From Bradyrhizobium manausense (lineage in GTDB: Bacteria > Pseudomonadota > Alphaproteobacteria > Rhizobiales > Xanthobacteraceae), in assembly GCF_018129685.1 (NCBI RefSeq), contig NZ_JAFCLG010000012.1, forward strand, positions 62,001 through 126,000: DNA of 64,000 nucleotides, given 5' to 3'. A program made the translations under genes and the position numbers. Below, one piece after another: positions 57,759-64,000 of the stretch (position 1 is its first letter; the number at the start of each line of letters is the position of its first letter). Under the pieces are notes generated by a model. The model was not told the DNA's origin and did not search any database. It saw only the letters and a list, made by a program, of their open reading frames with translations.

Positions 57759-57968
57759 ATGACCAAAGGCAGCAATTTCTGGGTGATCGGCGGCGAGTTC
57801 GGCTCGATGAACTTCCACAAGCTCGTCGAAGGCTCGGCCCAGGTGCAGGGTCCGTTCAAGACCCGCAAGGAAGCCGAAGACGCCTGGCGCTCGGTTTCGG
57901 AAGAGAACCGCCACAAGGCCGGCGTCCGTTTCTCGATCGTGGAAGAGCCGTCGCGGGTCTCGGCCTGA
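57759..57968 (+). CDS. DUF4170 family protein
   Basis: A 69-residue soluble protein: NFWVIGGEFGSMNFHKLVEG, then GPFKTRKEAEDAWRSVSEEN, then GVRFSIVEEP. The DUF4170 family is short and alphaproteobacterial. It starts 24 bases after aceA with AGAGGAGACTG upstream, and the shared terminator at 58012 shows they form one transcript. Function unknown; a link to isocitrate lyase is suggested by position. Confidence 0.85.
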   Translation: MTKGSNFWVIGGEFGSMNFHKLVEGSAQVQGPFKTRKEAEDAWRSVSEENRHKAGVRFSIVEEPSRVSA

Positions 57969-58011
57969 CGGCTGCCTGACAACCTCTAAGAAGACGTCCA
58001 AGGACGGAGGG

Positions 58012-58049
58012 TCCCATCCGGCGCAAGCCGGGTGGGATCGTCTGTTTTT
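58012..58049 (+). terminator. Intrinsic terminator of the aceA operon
   Basis: TCCCATCCGGC and GCCGGGTGGGA form an 11-bp stem (one G-T pair) around GCAA, followed by TCGTCTGTTTTTGG. Confidence 0.85.
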
Positions 58050-58159
58050 GGCACAGGTCATGCCCCCTGGGGCTCTGTAAGTATCTGGAATGATGGGCCC
58101 TTTGCTCAGGTTATGGTTGCTGATAGGTTAACGGCGGAAAGTCGAGGACGAGGCCGATC

Positions 58160-58717
58160 ATGTCAGAGCCCGAAACCAGCGGTATCCATCCCAGTCAGCC
58201 GCGCCCGGTGCGGCTGCGCGATGCGCTGCTCCGCGCGCGGATCGAGGCCGCCGACCGAACCGGCGTGGTGGTCGATCTCAGGGACGCCGAGGTGGCCCGG
58301 CTCGAGATCCTCAACGACGCGCTCGATCCGCTGTTCGCGCAGGTGCCCGATCAGATCGACCTGTTCGACCGCGGCATCAGCCAGGGCGATACGCCCAGGC
58401 TCTGGATCGATGTCGTCGCCCACATCGTGATGGGGCGCGACAAGCGGCAGTACCGCTTTGTCCAGGACACCCGTTTCGGCCGCATCGTGCTCGCCGAATC
58501 CCACGACACCGCCGTCATCGTGGAGGCCGTGACTGACTATGTCGCCCGTCGCATGATCGAACGCGAGCGCGCGATGGTGGTGCCGTCAGAGCCGAAGGAG
58601 GACGTCGCAGAGCAGCCGCCGCGCCGCTCGCGCATCTGGCCGTTCGTGCTGGGTTTCATTCTTGGCGCCGCCGCGCTGTTCGGTGTCGCCGTGCTTGCGG
58701 CGTTGCGGAGCTGGTGA
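58160..58717 (+). CDS. Tail-anchored membrane protein of unknown function
   Basis: A 185-residue protein. The soluble N-terminal part (1-155) contains LRDALLRARIEAADRTGVVV, then IDLFDRGISQGDTPRLWIDV and FVQDTRFGRIVLAESHDTAV. A single C-terminal helix (about 160-182) ends a few residues before the stop, so it is probably inserted tail-first with the domain in the cytoplasm. Similar genes occur across Rhizobiales as hypothetical. It stands between the aceA operon and a palindromic repeat. Confidence 0.8.
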   Translation: MSEPETSGIHPSQPRPVRLRDALLRARIEAADRTGVVVDLRDAEVARLEILNDALDPLFAQVPDQIDLFDRGISQGDTPRLWIDVVAHIVMGRDKRQYRFVQDTRFGRIVLAESHDTAVIVEAVTDYVARRMIERERAMVVPSEPKEDVAEQPPRRSRIWPFVLGFILGAAALFGVAVLAALRSW

Positions 58718-58750
58718 AAGTCTTTCCGTCGTCTCGGAGTATTTCCCTCC

Positions 58751-58853
58751 GTCATTCCGGGGCATGCGTAGCATGAACCCGCAATCCATTCATCGCCATG
58801 CGCTGAGGCCCAATGGATTCCGGGCTCGCGCTGACGCGCGCCCCGGAATGACG
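58751..58853. repeat. gtcattccgg-type palindromic repeat
   Basis: Starts gtcattccggggcatgcgta and ends gcgccccggaatgacg, with inner caatccattcatcgccatgc and caatggattccgggctcgcg. Same family as at 28415, 29163 and 35909. Confidence 0.87.
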
Positions 58854-58859
58854 AAATTC

Positions 58860-59753
58860 TCACACCAGCCGCGTTCGCTTGATCTCCCGAACCTGCAGGC
58901 CATGATCGATGCTTCGCACGATCTGCTCGCAGCGCCAGCCGGCATTGTCCTTCTCGATCCCGAACAGATTGTAAGCCGCCGCCGGATAGCGGCCGTGCGC
59001 GAGCGCCGAGGCCGACGGCACGCCGATCGCCGGAATATCGCCATTGGGACCTTCGAACCACATCGTCGAATGGATGTGGTCGTGCCCGTGCAGGACGAGC
59101 TCGACACCGTGGCGCTTGAGCAGCGACAGCAGGCTTGCGGAATCCGTCAGCCGCTTCTGGCGCGCACCGGACTTCAGGGGATGATGCACGAGCAGCACGC
59201 GGAAGACGTCCTCGGCTGCGAGCGTGTCGAGCACGCGCTCGAGATCAGCCAGCTGATCGCGCCCGAGCGTGCCCGTCGCCATCAAGGGCGGCGTCGGCAC
59301 GGCGCTGGAGAGGCTGATCAGCGCGACCGGCCCGCGGCGGCGCACACCCGGAAAGCCGGTGTTGCCGTCGTCGCTCGCAAGCCAGGGCGCAAAGGTCTCG
59401 CCGAAGCGATGCGACGTTGCGCGCACATAGGCGTCGTGATTGCCGGGAATCGTGGTGACGCGGTCGGGCGGCCCGACGCCCTCGAGCCAGGCGCGCGCCG
59501 GCGCGAACTCCGCCTCCATCGCCAGATTGACGAGATCGCCTGTGACTGCGATGTGGTCGGGCGCTTGTGCCAGCATGTCGGCGACCAGCGCGTCGAGCAC
59601 CTCGCGGCGCTGGTATTTGTGGCGGTTGCGCGTCCAGTTGATGTAGCCGAGCGCACGCTTGCCGGCGAGCTCGGTCAGCCGCGGCTTCGGCAGCGGCGCT
59701 AGGTGCGGGTCGGACAGATGGGCGAGCGTGAAAGGTGCCAGGAACGATGTCAT
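58860..59753 (-). CDS. Metallophosphoesterase (calcineurin-like)
   Basis: A 297-residue hydrolase with all dinuclear metal motifs: LAHLSDPHLAP, VTGDLVN, PGNHDAY, LLVHHPL and LHGHDHIHS. The group contains cyclic-nucleotide phosphodiesterases and other phosphohydrolases, and the substrate is unknown. ATG 59753 is followed by TSFLAPFTLAHLSDPH; the frame upstream (to 59804) is not conserved. No signal peptide, so cytoplasmic. Confidence 0.9.
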   Translation of the reverse strand: MTSFLAPFTLAHLSDPHLAPLPKPRLTELAGKRALGYINWTRNRHKYQRREVLDALVADMLAQAPDHIAVTGDLVNLAMEAEFAPARAWLEGVGPPDRVTTIPGNHDAYVRATSHRFGETFAPWLASDDGNTGFPGVRRRGPVALISLSSAVPTPPLMATGTLGRDQLADLERVLDTLAAEDVFRVLLVHHPLKSGARQKRLTDSASLLSLLKRHGVELVLHGHDHIHSTMWFEGPNGDIPAIGVPSASALAHGRYPAAAYNLFGIEKDNAGWRCEQIVRSIDHGLQVREIKRTRLV

Positions 59754-59830
59754 CGCGCGCGATTGCCTCGCTATTCCCTTGCTGTAATGGCAAGGTCCCG
59801 CCATCAGCGCAAGGGAAGCCTGGGAGACTG

Positions 59831-60322
59831 ATGGGAGAGCGACTGAACCGGATCCGACTGAGATTCGAGCCGCTGCTGCGGCGCTTCTTCCACGCCTATT
59901 TCCTGCTGGTTCGTGGCATGACGCTCGGCGTCCGCGCCGTCGTGCTCGATGCCGACAACAGGGTGTTTCTTGTCAAGCACAGCTATGTCGCGGGCTGGTA
60001 TCTGCCCGGCGGCGGCGTCGACTTCGGCGAGACCATGGAGCAGGCGATGCGCCGCGAGCTCAAGGAGGAGGGCGATATCGACCTGACCGGGGAGGCCGTG
60101 CTGCACGGCATCTTCCTCAACAGCCACGTCTCCCGCCGCGACCATGTCGCGGTCTATGTGGTCAGGCATTTCCGCCAGGACCGGCTGCCACAACCCAACC
60201 GCGAGATCATCGCATGCGGGTTCTTCGCGGCTGCTGCCTTGCCCGAGGGGACCACGACCGGTACGCGGCTGCGGCTCGCGGAAGTCCTGGACGGTCAGCC
60301 GCTGATGACGACGTGGCGCTGA
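59831..60322 (+). CDS. NUDIX hydrolase
   Basis: A 163-residue protein. The Nudix box is GGVDFGETMEQAMRRELKEE followed by GDI, with the preceding strand RVFLVKHSYVAGWYLPGG. These enzymes cleave nucleoside diphosphates linked to another group. ATG 59831 follows GGGAGACTG. It is divergent from the metallophosphoesterase gene with a 77-base gap. Confidence 0.88.
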   Translation: MGERLNRIRLRFEPLLRRFFHAYFLLVRGMTLGVRAVVLDADNRVFLVKHSYVAGWYLPGGGVDFGETMEQAMRRELKEEGDIDLTGEAVLHGIFLNSHVSRRDHVAVYVVRHFRQDRLPQPNREIIACGFFAAAALPEGTTTGTRLRLAEVLDGQPLMTTWR

Positions 60323-60378
60323 GGGCCATCGACTTTGGCAGGGGCCGGTGTTAGATCGCGCAAGATTCCGAAGTTTCC

Positions 60379-61587
60379 ATGGGTCCGGCTGACGAGATGA
60401 GCAGTCAAATGTCGGTTGTCAGCGAACGGAATGTTCCGTCTGAGCTCGAGCTCACGATCTTGATGCCGTGCCTCAACGAGGCCGAAACGCTCGCAACCTG
60501 CGTTGCCAAGGCGCAGTCATTTCTCGTGCGTGCAGGGGTCGCAGGTGAGGTGTTGATCGCGGATAACGGCAGCACTGACGGATCGCAGGACATCGCGACG
60601 GCGGGAGGCGCACGCGTTTTCGACGTTCCTGTCCGCGGCTACGGGGCGGCGCTGCGTGCCGGGATCGACGCTGCGCGCGGCCGCTATATCGTCATGGGCG
60701 ACGCCGACGATAGCTACGACTTCGAGCGCATCGACGCGTTCCTCGAGCGGCTGCGCGCGGGCGACGATCTGGTCATGGGCAACCGTTTCCGCGGTGGCAT
60801 AGAACCGGGAGCGATGCCGTTTCTTCATCGGTATCTCGGCAATCCCGTTCTGAGCTGGTTTGGACGGCTTTTCTTCGGCTCGGGTCTTGGCGATTTTCAC
60901 TGTGGCATGAGGGGTTTCTCCAAGGCGGCGATGTCGAAGCTCGAGTTGCGCACGGCCGGGATGGAGTTCGCGAGCGAGATGGTCGTGCGGGCGACCCTTG
61001 TCGGTCTGAAGATCTCCGAAGTGCCGACCACGCTGTCGAAGGACGGGCGATCCCGTCCACCGCACTTGAGAACGTGGCGCGACGGCTGGCGTCACCTGAA
61101 GTTTCTGCTGCTGTATTCGCCGCGATGGCTGTTCTTCTATCCGGGGGTGTTGCTGGTCGCGGTGGGCACTGCGCTGAGCGGCTTGCTTTTTTTGGGACCG
61201 ATCAGAATCGGCGGAATCGGCTTCGACATTCGCACGATGCTTGTCGCATGCACCTGTCTGATCGTGGGCATTCAGGCCATTTGTTTTGCGACGATCGCCA
61301 GGGCATTCGCGGCGGATTTGAACCTTCTTCCACCGCCCTCGCAGTATGGCCGCATCATCGAGGCGTTCACTCTCGAACGTTTCGTTTTCGGTGGGGCCGC
61401 GATTCTCGTGGTCGGTATCGTTGGCCTGATCACGGCAGTGGTGAAGTGGGGCGAAGCCAATTTCGGATCTCTTGACGTGTCGAGCCTGCTTCGGGTCGTG
61501 GCCCTTTCAACGACTGCGATCACGGTGGGCGCCCAGCTGGTATTTACGGGCTTTCTGGCCGGGCTCATGTCGATCAGGCACTCCTAG
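60379..61587 (+). CDS. GT2 glycosyltransferase with C-terminal membrane domain
   Basis: A 402-residue enzyme. The cytoplasmic GT-A domain (about 20-245) has ILMPCLNEAETLATCVAKAQ, LIADNGSTDGSQ, GYGAALRAGIDAARGRYIVM, the metal-binding GDADDSYDFE and FHCGMRGFSK. Three to four C-terminal helices follow (about 250-400). The layout is that of polyprenyl-phosphate sugar synthases (DPM1/GtrB-like). The lipid-linked sugar it makes could feed a GT-C enzyme such as the next gene or the GT39 enzyme at 17622. ATG 60379 or ATG 60397 may be used. Confidence 0.87.
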   Translation: MGPADEMSSQMSVVSERNVPSELELTILMPCLNEAETLATCVAKAQSFLVRAGVAGEVLIADNGSTDGSQDIATAGGARVFDVPVRGYGAALRAGIDAARGRYIVMGDADDSYDFERIDAFLERLRAGDDLVMGNRFRGGIEPGAMPFLHRYLGNPVLSWFGRLFFGSGLGDFHCGMRGFSKAAMSKLELRTAGMEFASEMVVRATLVGLKISEVPTTLSKDGRSRPPHLRTWRDGWRHLKFLLLYSPRWLFFYPGVLLVAVGTALSGLLFLGPIRIGGIGFDIRTMLVACTCLIVGIQAICFATIARAFAADLNLLPPPSQYGRIIEAFTLERFVFGGAAILVVGIVGLITAVVKWGEANFGSLDVSSLLRVVALSTTAITVGAQLVFTGFLAGLMSIRHS

Positions 61588-61627
61588 GCGTGCGCATGTT
61601 CGCGCGCCCAGGCCTAACGGAAACACG

Positions 61628-62752
61628 ATGAAAACCCTCAAATTTGGCTTCGGCCTGATCTGCCTGCTGATCCTTGCCAGCAACATTCTTACGATGTCGT
61701 CCTGGACCGAAACCCGCGGCGTCTATGACGACATCTGCTACCTGCGTCAGGCTCACTTGTTTCAACTATATGGGATCGGCGGGCTCGACACGGATGTGTC
61801 CCGGGACGAGGACCATTTCCTGCAACGCAAGTTGAAAGAGATCGGCTTTCCGGAGGAAAAGGCTCCGCCGTGCCATCCCCCGGCAAAGAGCGGCAAGGGC
61901 GTACTGCAATATCCGCCAGGTACCGGGTTTCTGCTTTCGCTGTTTCCGGAGGGACATCAGGTCGTCCCGCTCTATGCCGCTGCCAGCTTGATCATATGCG
62001 GCTTCGCTTTGCTCGGCATCTATTTCGCGCGGTCTTTGCCGGCAATTCTCGGTGCGGGCGTATTCGGCGCTCTTGCCATGTACATGATGATCAATCCGGC
62101 GAAGGCCAGCTATTCCATTGCCCCGACGATGGCGATCTGTGCTGCAGTGGGCTATCTGACCGCGCTGTGGCTAACCACAGGCAAGCGTGAGGTGTGGTTG
62201 GTCTTCTTGATCGGCCTCCTGCTCGGACTGTCGGTCAATTTCAGATTGCCGAATCTGCTCCTGGTCGCGGGCTACGTCCTATATTTGGGCACCACATTCC
62301 TTCGGTCACGTACCATCGCGACATTTCGACGAGGCTTGGTCTTTTGTCTCGCCTACGTGGTCGGCATCGCGCCGACCTTGATTGCCAATGCGATCAACGC
62401 CGGCAGCCCATTTACAACGACCTACAGTTCCGAGGATGCTCTGCCACCCGAATTCAACCTCGAGATCCTCGGCCAGTATTTGCACGACCTGCAGTTCGGG
62501 CTGATCCTGCTGGCGATCGGATCGACCGCGTGGCTCCTGCGGGCCGGTTACGGCGGAGCACGGCATGTCGCGTTCCTTGTCGCCAGCAATCTTCTGATCA
62601 ACCTGATCTTCTTCCTGAGCCACCCGATTTTCACGCCTTACTACGTGGTTCCGATCACCATGCTCGCGGTCTGGAGCGTTTGCTTTACCGGCGCAATGCA
62701 GCCGCCCGGATCTAACCGGGAGGGACAGCTTGGACGGGCGGTCCGCGCCTGA
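61628..62752 (+). CDS. Polytopic membrane protein, GT-C glycosyltransferase-like
   Basis: A 374-residue protein with about nine hydrophobic helices. The first periplasmic loop (25-95) has acidic residues near helix 1 (TRGVYDDICYLRQAHLFQLY), a DEDHF, and a CHPPAKSGKGVLQYPPGTGF stretch, comparable to the catalytic loop of GT-C enzymes. It lies 40 bases after the GT2 gene and probably acts with it. No clear assignment to GT39 or GT83. ATG 61628 is at the first helix. Confidence 0.7.
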   Translation: MKTLKFGFGLICLLILASNILTMSSWTETRGVYDDICYLRQAHLFQLYGIGGLDTDVSRDEDHFLQRKLKEIGFPEEKAPPCHPPAKSGKGVLQYPPGTGFLLSLFPEGHQVVPLYAAASLIICGFALLGIYFARSLPAILGAGVFGALAMYMMINPAKASYSIAPTMAICAAVGYLTALWLTTGKREVWLVFLIGLLLGLSVNFRLPNLLLVAGYVLYLGTTFLRSRTIATFRRGLVFCLAYVVGIAPTLIANAINAGSPFTTTYSSEDALPPEFNLEILGQYLHDLQFGLILLAIGSTAWLLRAGYGGARHVAFLVASNLLINLIFFLSHPIFTPYYVVPITMLAVWSVCFTGAMQPPGSNREGQLGRAVRA

Positions 62753-62810
62753 ACCCGGATGCAGTGCCGATGGACGTCGGCACCTCCAGATGCTATCTGC
62801 CCGAGCTGCC

Positions 62811-63326
62811 ATGAACGATCTCTCCATCACCATCCGCCCCGAAGTCCCAGGCGATGCCCAGGCGATCGAGCGCCTGCACGAGCGCACGTTTGGCCCCGGT
62901 CGTTTCGTACTCAGCGCCTATCGCATCCGCGAGCATGTCGACCATCTGCTCGAGGTCTCCTTCACCGCGCGCATCGGCACGTTGCTGGTCGGCTCGGTCA
63001 GGCAGTTGCCTGTCATGATCGGCGAGACGCCGGCGCTGCTGCTCGGGCCGCTCACGGTCGAGCCGCCGTTCCGCAGCCGCGGCATCGGCCGCATGCTGAT
63101 GGAGCGGGCTCTGCAGGACGCCAAGGACAGGGGGCACCGCATCGTGCTGCTGGTCGGCGACGAGCCCTATTACGGCCGCGTCGGCTTCAAGCTCGTGCCC
63201 AAGGGTCGCGTCACCATGCCCGGCCCGGTCGACGCCGCCCGCGTCCTGGTGTTCGAGCTTGTCGACGGCGCCTTCGAAGGCGTCTCGGGCGCAGTGGCGC
63301 CGGACTGGAGCAAGGCGCTGGGGTAG
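62811..63326 (+). CDS. GNAT-family N-acetyltransferase (YhbS-like)
   Basis: A 171-residue protein. The acetyl-CoA site is LGPLTVEPPFRSRGIGRMLM, followed by LVGDEPYYGRVGFKLVPKG, typical of YhbS-type GNATs. The substrate is unknown. ATG 62811 is chosen at the start of the NDLSITIRPEVPGDAQAIER strand; the open frame upstream overlaps the previous gene. Confidence 0.9.
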   Translation: MNDLSITIRPEVPGDAQAIERLHERTFGPGRFVLSAYRIREHVDHLLEVSFTARIGTLLVGSVRQLPVMIGETPALLLGPLTVEPPFRSRGIGRMLMERALQDAKDRGHRIVLLVGDEPYYGRVGFKLVPKGRVTMPGPVDAARVLVFELVDGAFEGVSGAVAPDWSKALG

Positions 63327-63352
63327 CGCGCCAACCATCGCTCGAGGCTCAC

Positions 63353-63442
63353 ATGTTCCGCGTGACCGCCGATACATTGCAGGCCTGCCTCGATTTCGAC
63401 CCCGAGCGAAAGCGCGATCTGACCAAGCTGCAAGGCTCCTGA
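63353..63442 (+). pseudogene. N-terminal fragment of a DUF1801-like gene
   Basis: ATG 63353 opens only 29 codons, MFRVTADTLQACLDFDPERK, then RDLTKLQGS and a stop at 63440-63442. The xxYLDFDPxRKxDLxKL pattern is the usual N-terminus of DUF1801-type proteins of about 150 residues, as I recall. The rest is absent, since the next 50 bases lead into the converging gene at 63499. Probably a remnant. Confidence 0.4.
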
Positions 63443-63498
63443 TCTGCCGGCGCGGCAGCCAGTCGCGGAGACAATTCGATCCTGGGTTTGCCGCGCAT

Positions 63499-64000
63499 TA
63501 GCGCGAATTGCCGGGCGGCATCTTCACCGACGGAAACGCATTGGGATCGGGTCGGGTCCACGGCAGGGACGATTTCGGCGCAGACGTCGCGCTAGGCGTC
63601 AATGTTTCGGCTGAATAGGTCGGTCGCTGCTCCACGCGACAGACGGTCTCGATCTTGTCTCCGGCCAGCCGCAACAACGTTCGTGGGGGTGTTGTACGCT
63701 GCAGCGCCCGCCCGCCGGTCCATTCGATCAGAACTTGTCCGTTCGCGCGAATGAGCGAGCTGTTCGAACCGCGGCAGTCCTGGTGCTCGTCCTGGATGTC
63801 GGCGAGCGCTTTGGCACGCGGGCTCTTCTCCAGTCGGTTGCCGTCGAGGAAAGCGATGCCGTTAAGGCTGCAACCAGCGCCCGCGCCGCTGTTGAATTCG
63901 TAATAGCCGATCCGTCCGGGCAGGCCCTTGGGGTCGAGGTTGACATCCGAATATCGCTGGAATTGCGGAGTGCCACCTCGATCCGGAAGTCCCGACTCAT
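63499..64000 (-). CDS. Hypothetical protein, 5' end beyond window edge
   Basis: The minus strand is open from base 63998 to a TAA at 63499-63501, giving at least 166 residues. It reads GLPDRGGTPQFQRYSDVNLD, PKGLPGRIGYYEFNSGAGAG, CSLNGIAFLDGNRLEKSP, then HQDCRGSNSSLIRANGQVLI and TLLRLAGDKIETVCRVEQRP. Three Cys and beta-strand-like alternation suggest an exported, disulphide-bonded protein. A Pro/Ser-rich tail (SSLPWTRPDPNAFPSVKMPP) ends it. The N-terminus is not visible and no family is recognised. Confidence 0.65.

Overview
The window looks like chromosome of a Bradyrhizobium-like alphaproteobacterium (Rhizobiales). It is GC-rich, and it carries a rhizobial glycerol-3-phosphate ABC operon (glpD-glpSTPQUV), a long-form isocitrate lyase divergent from a RamB/ScfR-type regulator, and several copies of the 'gtcattccgg...ccggaatgac' palindromic repeat common in Bradyrhizobium intergenic DNA. 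It also has promoters matching the alphaproteobacterial general-stress sigma factor EcfG. No rRNA, tRNA, CRISPR array or intact transposon was seen.

Layout. 1-2190: end of a secreted Pro-rich protein gene, a decayed MarR gene, and a divergent SnoaL/TetR pair sharing a perfect palindromic operator. 2433-5063: GMC oxidoreductase and hemC. 5064-7041: a graveyard holding the C-terminus of a DJ-1/PfpI gene, two degenerate copies of the hemC 3' end, a LysR C-terminus and one intact 54-residue zinc-ribbon gene. 7042-12282: FixJ/NarL-type response regulator, hemE, a stress-promoter-driven small protein, a dCache-PAS-GGDEF diguanylate cyclase, and slyX overlapping trhO. 12497-20599: gamma-glutamyltransferase, secreted FKBP, CsbD stress protein, cupin, a FecR/beta-barrel pair, a GT39 mannosyltransferase, an OmpA-like protein and a Met-rich exported peptide. 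20717-29139: YcaQ-like DNA repair protein, a membrane protein of atypical composition, an RND efflux operon with its TetR regulator, and a flavin reductase. 29423-35490: a compact fatty-acid beta-oxidation operon (acyl-CoA dehydrogenase, thiolase, FadJ-type bifunctional enzyme, thioesterase). 36534-46799: HAD phosphatase, glpR, a PIN/Phd toxin-antitoxin pair on the opposite strand, and the seven-gene glp operon. 47003-55868: Old-Yellow-Enzyme reductase, DUF1993 protein, lytic transglycosylase, HtpX protease, a TPR protein, a histone-H1-like basic protein, a HExxH protein and the ScfR-like regulator. 56101-64000: aceA with a DUF4170 partner, metallophosphoesterase, NUDIX hydrolase, a GT2 plus polytopic membrane pair, a GNAT acetyltransferase, and a secreted-type gene cut by the window edge.

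Metabolic logic. Fatty-acid beta-oxidation (29.4-35.5 kb) yields acetyl-CoA that isocitrate lyase (56.1 kb) feeds into the glyoxylate shunt. The glp operon imports glycerol-3-phosphate and oxidises it to dihydroxyacetone phosphate. The most informative regulatory signals are three exact GGAAC-N16-CGTT promoters upstream of small stress-type genes, a phased array of five TTACA motifs between the ScfR-like gene and aceA, and a TTTCG cluster upstream of glpD.
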